A stretch of 56,852 nt of DNA, taken from contig ML769779.1 of NCBI GenBank assembly GCA_009733575.1, positions 1 to 56,852 on the forward strand, written 5' to 3'. Made by a program: the position numbers and the translations under genes. The DNA is from Gymnopus androsaceus JB14. Lineage: Eukaryota; Basidiomycota; Agaricomycetes; Agaricales; Omphalotaceae. The notes under the pieces were generated by a model. It was not told the origin of the DNA. It did no database searches and saw only the letters and a program-made list of their open reading frames with translations. Positions 10,236 to 22,961 of the stretch are shown in pieces (position 1 is the stretch's first letter; every line of letters starts with the position of its first letter).

Positions 10236-13200
10236 TGGACAATGGCTTCATTATCACGGAATATAGCTGCCTGGAGAGCATTTCCATAATAGCCTCCTTG
10301 AGCATTCACATTAGCTCCATGGGTGATTAGAAGCTGGACAATGGCTTCATTTCCTTTGTATACAGCTGCCTGGAGAGCATTTCCATAATAACCTCCCTGA
10401 GCATTCACATCAGCTCCGTTGGCCAAAAAAAGCTGGACAATGGCTTCTTTTCCTTTGAGTACAGCTGCCTGGAGAGCATTTCTGTAATAGCCTTGCTGAG
10501 CATTCACATCAGCTCCATTAGTTAAAAGAAGCTGGACAATGGCTTCATTTCCTTTAAATACAGCTGCCTGGAGAGCATTTCCATATTGACCTCCCTGAGC
10601 ATTCACATCAGCTCCATGGATTAATAGAAATTGGACAATGGCTTCATTTCTGACAGATACAGCTGCATGGAGAGCATTTCCATATTCACCTCCCTGAGCA
10701 TTCACATCAGCTCCATTGGTCAGAAGAAGCTGGACAATGACTTCATTTACATTGAGTACAGCTGCCTGGAGAGCATTTCCATATTCACCTCCCTGAGCAT
10801 TCACATCAGCGCCATCAGTCAAAAGAAGCTGGACAATGGCTTCATTTCCAACTGATGCAGCTGCCTGGAGAGCATTTCCATAAAAGCCTCCCTGAGCATT
10901 CACATCAGCTCCATTGGTCAAAAGAAGCTGGACAATGGCTTCATTTCCAACTGATGCAGCTGCCTGGAGAGCATTTCCATAATAACCTCCCTGAGCATTC
11001 ACATCAGCTCCATTGGTCAAAAGAAACTGGACAATGGCTTCATTTCCAGCAGATGCAGCTGCCTGGAGAGCATTTCCATAATAGCCTCCCTGAGCATTCA
11101 CATCAGCTTCATTGATCAAAAGAAGCCTCACAATGGCTTCATTTCCAACAGATGTAGCTGCCTGGAGAGCATTTCCATAATAACCTCCCTGAGCATTCAC
11201 ATCAGCTCCATTGGTCAAAAGAAACTGGACAATGGCTTCATTTCCAGCAGATGCAGCTGCCTGGAGAGCATTTCCATAATAGCCTCCCTGAGCATTCACA
11301 TCAGCTTCATTGATCAAAAGAAGCTGGACAATGGCTTCATTTCCAACAGATGTAGCTGCCTGGAGAGCATTTCCATAATAGCCTCCCTGAGCATCCACAT
11401 CAGCTCCATTGGTCAAAAGAAGCTGGACAATGGTTTCATTTCCAATAGATGCAGCTGCCTGAAGAGCATTTCCATAATAGCCTTCCTGAGCATTCACATC
11501 AGCTCCACTGGTCAAAAGAAGCTGGACAATGGCTTCATTTCCAGCAGATGCAGCTGCCTGGAGGGCATTTCCATAATAATCTCCCTGAGTATTCACATCA
11601 GCTCCACTGGTCAAAAGAAGCTGGACAATGGCTTCATTTCCAACTGATGCAGCTGCTTGGAGAGCATTTCCATAATAACCTCCCTGAGCATTCACCTCAG
11701 CTCCATGGTTCAAAAGAAGCTGGAGAATGGCTTCATTTCCAGCAGATGCAGCTGCCTGGAGAGCATTTCCATAATAGCCTCCCTGAGCATTCACATCAGC
11801 TCCATTGATCCAAAGAAGCTGGACAGTGGCTTCATTTCCAGCAGATGCAGCTGCCTGGAGAGCATTTCCATAATAGCCTCCCTGAGCATTCACATCAGCT
11901 CCATTGGTCAAAAGAAGCTGGACAATGGCTTCATTTCCAACAGATGCAGCTGACTGGAGAGCATTTCCATAATAACCTCCCTGAGCATTCACATCAGCTC
12001 CATGGTTCAAAAGAAGCTGGAGAATGGCTTCATTTCCAATAGATGCAGCTGCCTGAAGAGCATTTCCATAATAACCTCCCTGAGCATTCACATCAGCTCC
12101 ATTGGTCAAAAGAAACTGGACAATGGCTTCATTTCCAGCAGATGCAGCTGCCTGGAGAGCATTTCCATAATAGCCTCCCTGAGCATTCACATCAGCTTCA
12201 TTGATCAAAAGAAGCCTCACAATGGCTTCATTTCCAACAGATGTAGCTGCCTGGAGAGCATTTCCATAATAGCCTCCCTGAGCATTCACATCAGCTCCAT
12301 TGATCCAAAGAAGCTGGACAGTGGCTTCATTTCCAGCAGATGCAGCTGCCTGGAGAGCATTTCCATAATAGCCTCCCTGAGCATTCACATCAGCTCCATT
12401 GGTCAAAAGAAGCTGGACAATGGCTTCATTTCCAACAGATGCAGCTGACTGGAGAGCATTTCCATATTGACCTCCCTGAGCATTCACATCAGCTCCATTG
12501 GTCAAAAGAAGCTGGAAAATGGCTTCATTTCCAACTGATGCAGCCGCTTGGAGAGCATTTCCATAATAGCCTCCCTGAGCATTCACATCAGCTCCATTGG
12601 TCAAAAGAAATTGGACAATGGCTTCATTTCCAACTGATGCAGCTACTTGGAGAGCATTTCCATAATAGCCTCCCTGAGCATTCACATCGGTTCTGTGGTT
12701 CAAGCTAGGCTTGTTAGCATGCCCATCAGGAGTGAGGTCAACCGCCTGCTTGAAGGCAAAAATGGCACTCTCTATGTCACTGAGCTCCTTATGTTCAAAT
12801 GTCAACAGTGAATGTGAATAAACAGCTCCAAACTTTGCATTAAAACGATTCACAAGTTCATTATCATCGGGAAATTTAGAATCCGACTGTATGAATGAAT
12901 GTCTCAGCTTTATTGGAATACACTGAACAACTTGACTCACTTTTTCCAGGAGGCTCTCCCATTGTTTATCATGGGTCATAATAAATTCAATGTTTTCCTG
13001 CAAAACAAAATATTAGTTCTAACTTCTCAGTGTAATTGAACATAGAGCCTGATATACAAATGCCCACCATGCTTTGAAAAAAGTACTGGTGGAGAACATT
13101 GCATGGATGAGGAAACTATTCATTTTGCATGATAAGTTTTCATATAGCTCATGACATGTAGCTAATACTTTCCTTGCGTTTTTGAGGAAGTAATCTCCAC

Positions 13201-14619
13201 TTCAAGTGTTCTGTTGTCATTTCTCTAGTGGGCATTATAATGGGATTGGAGCCCTTTATTGTCTCTCCCCTGGTTTCTACTGCTGCTGCACTGGTTGGCT
13301 CTTGATGGGCTGGTGATTTTTTGCTGATCCAGTATCCACGGAAAAATATTGTCTCCCTTCTCTGATGGTTCAAGTTCAGGGCAGAGTTCCATGGGCCAGA
13401 GCTGCTGGATAATCTGTAATTCACATCATTTTGCTGCTGATCATTCTTGGATGTGAAAGTGATTTTAACTTGACTACTTTCTGCATTAGTGAAAACCGCC
13501 ATCAAGCAACAGCTGCATTTGTGACAACCAGTGATCACTCCTAGCTCTGGTGGATTCAACTCTGACAGTTCTTTCCTAGTATTTTTATACCATATTTCCA
13601 CATTTGCTCGAATATAGGGATCAAGTTCATCCTCTATACGCCGGTCCAACTGATGCAGTATGGTACCTTTCGGGGCAACAAGTAAAGCACCATCTGGTTG
13701 TCTGCTTGTGAACAAAAGACCACATTCAGATGGTTCATCATAAGGACAACTGCTTATGTTATCAATACAGCTGAATGAAGATAAAGTTCCATATATTTTT
13801 ACCTACCGAATATCAACATCATGCGCCATATGGCGAACGTAGAGATTTTCACGTTGCTGACTCTGAGATGCAAGGTTGGTTGTGTAAGAAAGATAATGGC
13901 CATCTTTCATTCCTGCCCTGTCCTGAGAATAGGGGTCTACTCCTTGAAAAGGCTCGAAACCTTCAGGAGCAAACTGATTACGTTCACTGTTTGCAGGAAG
14001 GAAAATATTAAACAAGTAATCATAACCACCCTCTTCATCCAAGGTGATTACATCACCAACCAGCAAACCTTCTGCATGGAAGAGTGCTGGAGCACCTCTG
14101 GTAACAGGAATGGGATTCCAGAAAGGGATACCCTGCCCTGCCATCAGAAGCAGCTTTGTGTAGGGCACGCTTTCATGCTCAGGGTCAGATGATTCAGCAG
14201 CATAAGTGGAAGGTGGTTCACTGTCAGGTTGCAAACCTGGTGAAACAGAAGAAGAGGAATTGTAGTTTGTTGCAAGATGTTGTGAATGCGGGGGAATAGC
14301 TGAATGGTAATCCACTTGAATCCGTTGAGCAGCAAAAAAGTGGCTCCCAGCAATATCTAAGTGATTTGCATCAGGAAAGATTGACCTGAATGATAATATG
14401 ATTAAATAGTCAAAATATGGAAGATTTGAATGACCCATGCGCTACTAGGGGTGGTGGCATGGATAACCTTGCCTCCCCTTGGCTACGAATATGAGTGCCA
14501 GACCTACAAGCAAATATTAAGCTCAGCTCAATGCACAAGTGAGTAAAGGATACATGCGCAGCAGTGGCGGGGGTACGACGCAGAACTGGTATTCGGCTTG
14601 CATGCTTTTTAGGTGGCAT
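10094..14619 (-). CDS. large ankyrin-repeat protein with a TPR-like segment, end altered by insertion
   Basis: Exons seen include about 14438-13803 (FPDANHLDIAGSHFFAAQ, a motif of Agaricomycete NLR-like genes), 13788-13149 (SCPYDEPSECG, then IFFRGYWISKK) and 13003-10094. A possible first ATG is at 14619, but its junction is unresolved. The last exon has a short TPR-like segment (ESAIFAFKQAVDLTPDGH) and then 25 tandem 33-residue ankyrin units of the form GADVNAQGGYYGNALQAAAS. Ankyrin repeats mediate protein binding; the partner is unknown and no NACHT or kinase domain was found. The units are almost identical, so the array expanded recently or is homogenised. The frame runs into the hAT element and stops at 10094, replacing the native end that survives at 9240-9509. 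It could still be expressed as a truncated protein. Confidence 0.8.
10236..12690 (-). repeat. tandem array of about 25 units of 99 bp (ankyrin-coding)
   Basis: Each 99-bp unit encodes one ankyrin repeat. On this strand words such as CCTCCCTGAGCATTCACATCAGC and TGGACAATGGCTTCATTTCC recur at exact 99-bp spacing. Differences cluster in a few codons, and some longer blocks repeat as multi-unit segments (e.g. EADVNAQ following VRLLLIN occurs twice), suggesting unequal exchange of several units at a time. The high identity makes copy number prone to assembly collapse. Confidence 0.92.
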
Positions 14620-15231
14620 TTCATTGGGCGATATCTATGGGGAGAAGTCGGTCAACATGAGCCGTTTATATACTCAATGGTGCATTATTTTGGTGACGGC
14701 CGGGGTAAGTTCGGGGAAACGAGGCAGTCTTCTGATCAGCTTTTCCACCACTGTCAAGTGACCCGAAACCGTGTTTGCTAGTCAAAACCGTCAGGAATGG
14801 ACAGAAGAATTGTAAATCATAGCTGGACTGACAACAACGTTAACAGAGAGGCTGCTGTAGTATAAAGTTCGGGCTCGGGCCGGGCTTTGGTGGGTCAGGC
14901 GTAGTCTCCTATGGGCAGACTCAAATATAAATGATGATCCGAATGGATAGAGTCTGCGAGTAGGCGTGCAGCCGTTGCATGTGTCAGATGCCGGAATGAG
15001 AAACATCCAGCATCAACATCCAGCGGAGCCGCACTTTGTCTCGATTGTCCAACTTCATCTTGATTCTCAGTCATTTAAGTTCATTGGATATCACAGTATG
15101 TCTTTATTTAATGCTTGCATACAAGGGCCAACACTTATAGTATAGTCTCATTCTAAGTAACAGATATTTGTCATGACAAGACCAGAAGGGAGTCAATGAA
15201 TAAGCACAGATGCAACAGGCAAGAGCCTTGC
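14620..15231. other. intergenic stretch between the ankyrin gene and the hAT transposon
   Basis: No coding frame is supported. This is the presumed promoter region of the minus-strand ankyrin gene, followed by flanking sequence ending in AGCCTTGC next to the hAT left end. Confidence 0.4.
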
Positions 15232-18200
15232 TAGTGATGTGACGGCTCCGGCTCAGAGCCCTTGAGCCCTCTGAGCCGGGCCCTATTGAGCCGGGCCTGG
15301 CCGGAGCCGTCACTAGGGCTCAAAGCGGCTCAAGGCCCGGCTCAGATTTTTCAAAGCCCTGAGCCTGGGGCTTGGGCTGGGGCTCAACGGCAGAAAATTG
15401 CCGATAATCTACTATATAGCTGTTTACCAATTTCTCCACGTGAAATCCAGCGCCTTCCACATTCAAATCTTGGCGTCTTCTTTCCCTAAGCAATCTCAAT
15501 GTCAGCATGTTCAAGCCGTCCATCAGTGCCTTCCGCTAAGCTTTCCGATCCAACCAATGGAGCAATACAACTTCCATCACAGAGGGATGCCGTAGCTCGT
15601 GCAAAAGCTGAACGGCAACGGAAAGAAGCAATAGAAAAGGCACGGAAACAGCAGGAAGCATCCGAAGGTCTGGAAGAGGATAACGGCAACTCTGCCCAGT
15701 CCCCTCGAGGTGTGTCACAAGATTTTTAAAGTGCCTCATAATTCTTATTCTAGATGCAGCTGCTTCAAGTGCTACTACATCCAACAAACGTAAAACCGCT
15801 TCTCCAACAGATGATGAGGATGCGTTCAATCAAAGCCCCAGCTCAGATTCCGAGACTGAATTAACCAACACAGTCAAAGCCAAGTCAAAAGGGAAATCCA
15901 AAGGCATGTAATTTGACTTTGAATCTTTCGTGTTCAATCAGAATTTAATCTATCTTCGACTTTAGTCAAACGACCATGCATTGTCACTGAAGACCCCAAA
16001 ACAATTACATTAATATCCAATAATGACAGTGAAGTGGCTGCGAAACCCGCGAAGGCAAAAGGAGGCGATGCAGCCCACTTTTTTGAGAAACCCCATCGCA
16101 TTTCTGGACAGCCAAAACCTCGATGCAAATGCAAACTGTGCCCGTATGTTGACATTCCAATATGCTTCAACCGTAAATTATTCTTATGACTGATTTAATT
16201 TAGAGACACATTTATAAATGAGATCTCCACTCTACGTCATCACCTTGGTCTGAAGCATGAGGTATGCTCGTTTTCTCAGTTCCTACTGCATTTCTAATCT
16301 CTTTTTGCTAGTTCCAATACAGGCAGTGGTGTAAAGCCAACGACTTCACATCCATGATACCCAAGGACGTCAAAATTCGAAAAAATGCTGCTGAAGCCGC
16401 CGCTGCATCCCAGACTGTCATTGATGACCATGCAGTACCGCTTCCGCATAAAGAGCGGGTTCTTCCATATTCGGATGAGCTTTTTCAACAAGCGGCGATA
16501 GAATGGCTCATTGAGACTGATCAGGTTCGTATTAATGTTCTAGCTTCAATTTCACGATGTCTCATACAGTATATCAGCCTATTTCAGCACTTGAGCATCC
16601 CAGGTTTCGGGAGATGATTGGTATTGCTGCCCGTGCCACCAATGGCATCAAAATACCTAATTGCAAGGCTACGTGTCAGTCCATCATCGCTCTATTCAAG
16701 AAAAATCTTTATGACCTTCAGACACGATTTGCGGTGAGTAATTTCTGCTGCTATATGGTCCTTTCAGCATATTAATTAATCCCCACAGAGCGACACCGTG
16801 ACTGGTAAAATTTCCGTTACTTGTGATGCATGGCAGGCATCTAATGGTGATGCGTATTTCGCTGTCACTGGGCACTGGATGGAGGAAACATCTCCGGGAA
16901 AGTGGACACTTCAGAGTGCTTTACTTGGATTCACCCAGATGAACTGTTCTCATAGTGGTCCCATGCTCGGGCGGGCCTTGTTCAAGATTTTTCGTCGCTT
17001 GGATATTATTCATAAGGTCTGTCTTTCCTTGATTATTTGCACTCTTCCGTTTACTTTGATCATAGATTGGCTGGATCACATGTGATAATGCTGCAAACAA
17101 TGGGACAATGCTTGAGTTTGTTGCCCGTCTGATGAACTCGCATAAGTCCCGTGCAGGAATGAAGAAGTGGTTGCCCACCGAAAACCATATTCGGTAACTT
17201 ATTTCGTTTATTGCAATGCAATGCGCTTACGTTCTAATGATTTTATTTAGTTGTCTTGCCCATATTATTAATCTAGCTACTCAGGCCGTGCTTCAAACAC
17301 ATAGTAAGTCAAAACATTATGATCCCAAGGAGCCAGAAAAGCATGAGCCGGATGTTGAGGAAGAATATCGTGATGAGATCGGTCTCATACGATCCATTGT
17401 CGTAAAAGTAATGTTTTTTCATGCTCTCATTTATTTCCACACTTACGCTTAGACAGGCTCGCTCATCTGCGAAGCGTGGCCAGCTCTTTAAGGATATTCA
17501 GCTTCGTGAGAGTACGGAATCAACTCTCCAGCTCCTTCTTGACATGGCTGTGCAATGGTCTTCGACATATGTTATGCTTGACCATGCAGAGAAGCTTAAG
17601 CCGGTACGTGATTTTTCGGTTTTGAGTTTCCAGTATTCACATTCAAATATCTTCTAGTTCATTGATACGTTTATTTACGAAATTGGTCTTTCGGAAAAGA
17701 ATCTCGAAAAACATCGTAAAATTGATCTCTTAAAGCTTAATGATGCGGAATGGGACCGAGTTAGTGTTATGCTGGATATTCTTGGTGTAAGTCCTCAAGA
17801 TTTCTCATTATTATTGAATAAAAAATCGCTGAAAATGTCTTAGCATGCAGACCGTGCACAGCAGGCCTTTTCATCTGAGAATGAGCCTTCCTTGTATGTT
17901 GGTCTTCCAGCGGTTGAGGCCCTTCACAACGCTTGGGCCAAGCGGATTTTGAAGCCGAAATACTCTGACTTTACAGATGCTATTCAAGCTGGCATTGAAT
18001 AGTTGTCTGAATACTACGATAGGACTGGTAGTTCTAGTGCATATGTCATATCAATGAGTAGGGTTCAATTTTCCTTTGCTTGGTCCATTCTGATTAGTTT
18101 TAGTACTGCATCCACAGGAGAAAACAACGCACTTTGAGAAACACTGGACATCAGAACTACGAGCAAACGTTCAAACTCTCACGGAGGAAGCGGTATGTTT

Positions 18201-19090
18201 TTCTTTTGATTTAATTATATTTATGGACTAATGGTGCTGTAGTTCAAGGATCGTTATGCAGAAATGTATGGCTCCACTAGTACACCGCCGCATGCATTGA
18301 AGAAGCCTACCCATGCCCCTGGAAAGCGGTCGATGCTCATGCGGGAGCTTTCAGATGATGAGGACAATTCTTCTGGGCCATCTTTGACTAATTCGGGAAG
18401 TCCATGGCTAGATGAGTTCACCAGATACTATGAGGCAAAAGATACTGTTCCCGAGGGAATGTCCATTGTACAGTGGTGGGGGGTAAGTTGCCGTTTGTTT
18501 TTGTTCTAATATATTCTTAAGCTAATGTCTAACTTAGATGAATGCTCAACGTCTTCCTGTGTGGGCATCTCTTGCACGGGATTTTTTGGCCATTATGGCA
18601 TCATCCGTGTCAAGTGAACATGCATTCTCAGCAGCGGGAATCACAATCAGCAAGCGTAGAAATCACTTGAAAGGCGATATTGTTGAGGCACTTCAATTCC
18701 TGAAGTGTTTTCTGCGTAAGGATTTATTATTCCGAGAGTCTTTTACTACCGCTGATGAGTTGGATATGGAGAAGGAGGAGTGTGTTGAAGGGTTAGCGGC
18801 GGGAGAGGATCGTTCAGCACTAGTGACAGATGAGTCAAAGTGGATTGTACTTGATGATGGTGATGAGGAATGGGAGGATATTACCATATCGTAGCACTGT
18901 ACTACATAGCTATTTATGATTTTTTTTTTGTACAAAATAGTATGTTGAGCCAGGGCTTGAGCCTGAGCTGGGCCCTGACCAGGCCCTAGCCCTCTTATAG
19001 GGCCCGGCTTGATATTTTGACAAGCCCCAGCCTTGGTGAGCCGGGCCCTAGCCGGGGCTTCTGAGCCGGGCCCCAGCCGGCACAACACTA
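15232..19090 (+). mobile_element. near-complete hAT transposon (about 3.86 kb)
   Basis: The left end TAGTGATGTGACGGCT and the right end, in complement TAGTGTTGTGCCGGCT, form terminal inverted repeats with the hAT-type TAGNG start. Subterminal regions on both sides repeat GAGCCGGGCCC-like words. The left flank is AGCCTTGC (15224-15231). The right flank reads AGCTGCCTTGC, the same word with three extra bases, so the 8-bp target duplication is imperfect or has mutated. The only gene inside is the intron-rich hAT transposase. Confidence 0.85.
15499..18894 (+). pseudogene. hAT transposase, intact except for one in-frame stop
   Basis: The gene starts with an Ala/Lys/Arg/Glu-rich segment. A BED-type zinc finger follows (CKCKLC, then RHHLGLKHE) at about 16120-16260. 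The RNase H-like core has CDAWQASN (about 16825), TCDNAANN (about 17080) and CLAHIINLA (about 17250), and the hAT C-terminal dimerisation block is SSVSSEHAFSAAG to VEALQFLK (about 18600-18700). About a dozen short GT-AG introns interrupt it. A TAG at 18000-18002 falls between AIQAGIE and LSEYYDRT, where relatives I recall have Lys or Gln, so a single substitution from AAG or CAG explains it. Everything after it remains in frame, including the MILHP junction. The lesion looks recent; read-through or an error in the sequence is possible. Confidence 0.88.
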
Positions 19091-19756
19091 AGCTGCCTTG
19101 CAATGAAGGAAAGTGGCACAAGCACAAAGTGCCAAAGGAAAATGGTGATCTCAGACACAGAGCAATGGAACAGAGTGCTAATAACAAGAATCAAGGTGGT
19201 AAGCTAGTCCCCAATGACCAAGTTGGTTATTGTATGACAGAATACAGGATATAAACCTAATCCCCAATGACCAAGAGGTTGATATAGGGAACCAGGTGCT
19301 ACCTACTGTCCTATAAGTACTGTTTGTAACAATAAGAGCAAAAGAACAATAAAGACAATAGTGATAGAGAGAAAGACAACAGTGCAAGAGAGGACTAGGT
19401 GAGCATAGCAATCAGTATGTGACAGGAGCAAGAAGAAGTTGAAGAGGGATTATTCTGTTTGACAACCCCATGCTTTTTGATAATATCTGACAACCCCTTC
19501 CTTACAAAATTTACATCAGAGGTTGTTGGTTGGATCTTCTGCCGTCAAGATTGAGCCACCACTGGTGATAATCATTTAATTTTATTCATGTCTGGTGATT
19601 GTTGGAATTTACAGAAAATCTATTTTAGCCCACATTACAACATACTTATGAATATATGATATCACAGGAGATATTTGCGCATACACTTACAGTATCCATT
19701 TATATACTCACTGTAGCCACTTTACTGTATGCATAGTAGCCACAGGTGTTCACATA
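19091..19756. other. repeat-flanking stretch without a supported gene
   Basis: Only short open frames are present and no motif is recognised. It separates the hAT transposon from the next inverted-repeat element. Confidence 0.4.
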
Positions 19757-20132
19757 CTGTACTCTTCCAACCAAGTGTTCAGTCACGCGTCACGTCGGCC
19801 CAAAATGAACAGTTCACAGCAGGGTGTCACTGATCACTTGGGGTTGTGAACACTGTGACAACCAAAATAAAAATATATTTCTCAAAAAGGTTGAAAAAAT
19901 ACTTTAAAAAATTCAAATTTTCCTCAATCTACATATCACAAGCCAGAAATAGTTTCAAATAAGGTAACAGGAGGATCATATTGTAAAATAAGTACAGATA
20001 ACCCACTTGAATCCATTCCCAGTGAACAGTTCACAACTCAGTCACAGGTCACTGCAATCTGTGAACACTTAGAATTCTGAACAGGGCAGGTCACGGGTCA
20101 CACCCTGTGAACACTTGGTCGGAAGAGTACAG
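19757..20132. mobile_element. inverted-repeat element (MITE-like, 376 bp, TA flanks)
   Basis: CTGTACTCTTCCAACCAAG at the left pairs with CTTGGTCGGAAGAGTACAG at the right, with one mismatch. TA flanks both sides (19755-19756, 20133-20134), which fits a Tc1/mariner-type target, although TA next to a palindromic end is weak evidence. The interior repeats GTTCACA and TGTGAAC words and codes for nothing. Confidence 0.65.
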
Positions 20133-20382
20133 TAGTACCCACTTTCCTGTTATATGCACTATGACATAGTCATTCTTACAGGTATAAATACAGTATGTAG
20201 TTACTCATGTACCTTACCTGTTTGCCTCAGGGCCTAGTCAAGGCCAAACAGCTACACAATCATTATAACTCCATTTCTTATTTCTAACAGTGATTTCAGT
20301 TTAGGACCGGCGTACATAGCATCAGTTTTTCAGGCATGTCTCTGTGTAAAAGATGTGTGCAGGACATTTCCCACTGAGGCTC

Positions 20383-20708
20383 TAGGGCTCTGCATCGTAG
20401 CTGTATTTACAGATTGTACAGTCGGCATTTTTGGTTACAGAACCGTACCGTTGAAGGATTTGAAGGAGCCGTATGTATACAGCACATGTACAGCTTCCCC
20501 AATACTCATTATATCTATTCGCTGCTGTTAGTAGGGATGAATATCTCCTTAATGAAGATATTCCAGGTGATGTCTTAGGCAACAAGATTTTTTCTCGGTC
20601 TTGACACGGTGATATGGTACAGAAAACGCCATACTGTAACCGTACCATCGAGCTTAAAATCAATATGGGGTATGGCTGTAACCATATACAGTACGGTGCA
20701 GAGCCCTA
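20383..20708. mobile_element. inverted-repeat element with hAT-like ends (326 bp)
   Basis: The left end TAGGGCTCTGCATCGTA matches the complement of the right end (TAGGGCTCTGCACCGTA) with one mismatch. The TAGGG start is typical of hAT termini. An 8-bp target duplication is not evident (TGAGGCTC against CTTAATAT), so the flanks have diverged or recombined. Internal words GGTTACAG and CCGTACC recur in both halves. Confidence 0.65.
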
Positions 20709-21829
20709 CTTAATATATCAACATGTAAATTTGGTGCTTAGGTGCTCATTGTAAGGACAGGGAGTGGTCAAGTTAATTGGACAAACCATCTCCATGATAT
20801 TATCTGGAGGAGAACCAGCCTGCAACAATTGGGTTGCTGGATAAGTATAAACAACCGAGGTCTTCAAACAGAATAATCCATTGAAGAGTCCATTCAGTAT
20901 GTTAACAATAAGAATCAATGGAATAGAAATGAAAACATAGTACCATGTGAACACCATGTGAACTAGGGAAATAGAGGGATCAATGTTCCAAAAGTCTGTC
21001 CAGCTGATGATGAGTAATAAATACAGTCATGTGATGAATAGAGGTGATTGGAAATGGAAAAGTTGTACCATGTCATGACAATAGTTATACTAAGTAGTAT
21101 TAGTTAGACTTTTAGCTAGTTTGCTACACTATCATTGTTCTAGAACTACATATGTACTATAGTCTATGTACATATCAACATGAAGACATAATGACTTTAT
21201 TCCACCATTGTTCAATTTTATGATTCTCAAAAAAATTTGAACAAATAATATATATTTAGCTTTGAGTAGAATGACAGCTGACATTCCTGTGAAATCCATA
21301 GCAGAATTGAGAGAAAATCTTATAACATTTCATCAAATACACATTTAGGGATTTTTTCCCATGGATTACTGCATATTAGGATAAGGATCACTTGAGCAAT
21401 GAAAGTTTGGCCAAAGAGTCAAATTTGGTAGAGAAATTACAGACTTTGCCTCATTTTCACCTGTATTTCATACATCCCATGGGTCATACCAAGGTATACC
21501 TTTGAAATTGTGCTGAGAATTTCAAAGGCAGTTGCAAGCAATGATTAAACAAGGTCATGGAGGCCTGTTCATCAAGGAAGAAGAGAAAGCTTGATATGGA
21601 TGATCTATGTGTGTATCATGTTCTAATTGTTGCACAGCATATAAGCTAGGAGGTGCAGTGACTAGCACTCACCAAGTGGTTAAGCTTGTAGAGCAGATAG
21701 AGAGAGGTAGGAGACTATTAGAAGTTGCTATCATTAGCAGTACTACTGTGACTGGAGTCCTTATATATTGTAGTACTGTATTCATTACATATATGGCAGT
21801 ATACTTCTAGTATGTTCTATGTGCATGAC
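20709..21829. other. AT-rich stretch without a supported gene
   Basis: A 79-codon minus-strand frame (20957-20718) includes a hydrophobic stretch but matches no known family. Nothing else is supported. Confidence 0.35.
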
Positions 21830-22916
21830 CTATGATGCCATCCATAAAGCTACTTACTAAGATACTACTGAGGCTGAGTAAGTCTACCTCAGCAGTGACT
21901 GATATCATCATTTGTTCAACACTAATTGATTATCACATTCAGAAATTTAAGGAATATCATGCATCTGAGGCCCAAACCAAATCTCAGGAAAGCTTGCCAG
22001 TGGTCCCAGCTGCCCCTTCTATGGATAGCTCCATGGGTTATTTTGCACTGCCATGGAGCATTGATACAGACTGTACAGTCAACCACTGTACCAAAGTCTT
22101 CTTTTCATATATTCCAATTCATCACACCATTTAAACATTGGAAGCACATCCCTGATGTACTGGATACACCGAAAAAACAGCATCCAAGTCCTCTCCCTAC
22201 AATTGAAGATGATCATGAGTTAGATGATAACTTGTCTTTTCTTGCATGCCATGCATACTTGACTGGAGATGAAAATCATGTTCTCATTGCAGAAAGTGAG
22301 ATCAATGAGGAAAGTATTGAAGATCTTGACATGGAACCATCTGGAAATCCTTTGAACCAATCCTTCACAATTGCCTGATCCTGATCCCAATCCCACATCA
22401 TCTTCATCCAATAATCCAAATCAAGGAATACCATGCCCAGAAAGCTCCATCCATTGAACAGGCTGCTAAAGCTGTCAATTATTTGTCAAGCCTTCTGAGG
22501 GGAGAATCATGAGGCAAAAATAGTAGTGGTTTCAAAACCCCAATATCAATCCTTTTGTTTGTCATCATCTAGAAGGAATGTGTGCATTTCTGAAGCTATA
22601 TATGGATTCAAGTCACAGAAATATGGTTGTTGGATGGATTCTTTGATGCAAGCTGCTATCACAATGAATCATGGCCCATATTGTGTACAGATGCTTTGTA
22701 GATTGGCTCAGCAGTACATCACAGATCATGAACTTCTTCCTCTCAATCCTTATGGGAACTGGAATGAAAGCCTTTTGGTTGATGAATATCTCTGCATTGA
22801 TCTGAATCTCCAACAACTTTGTGAAAAAATCAGTCCAAGGAAGCTTCAAAACTACCGAAATGATCCAGATGTCATGGAAAAGCATGGAATCAAGTGGAAG
22901 ATCAGTATCTGTTAGC
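21830..22916 (+). pseudogene. relic of a DDE-type transposon protein
   Basis: Short frames in changing phase read YHIQKFKEYHASEAQ, then HELDDNLSFLACHAYLTG, and then MNHGPYCVQMLCRLAQQYI and LLPLNPYGNWNESLLVDEYL. The motif order HGPY ... LPxNxYGxWN ... LxDE resembles the N-terminal part of DDE transposases common in Agaricomycetes. The catalytic core is absent. Frame changes and the stop at 22916 mark it as a relic. The family call rests on remembered motif order and is tentative. Confidence 0.4.
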
Positions 22917-22961
22917 AACTAGTTCCCCACAAGCTCTAATGATGGACACGAGTCCAGATCC

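Noticed and set aside
10236..12690. Regular 99-bp spacing looked at first like a CRISPR-type array
   Set aside because: There are no spacers; the units are contiguous, coding and eukaryotic ankyrin repeats.
10631..12708. Several plus-strand open frames (Glu/His/Ser-rich, 65-148 codons)
   Set aside because: They are the exact antisense of the 99-bp ankyrin units and repeat with the same period, so they are shadows.
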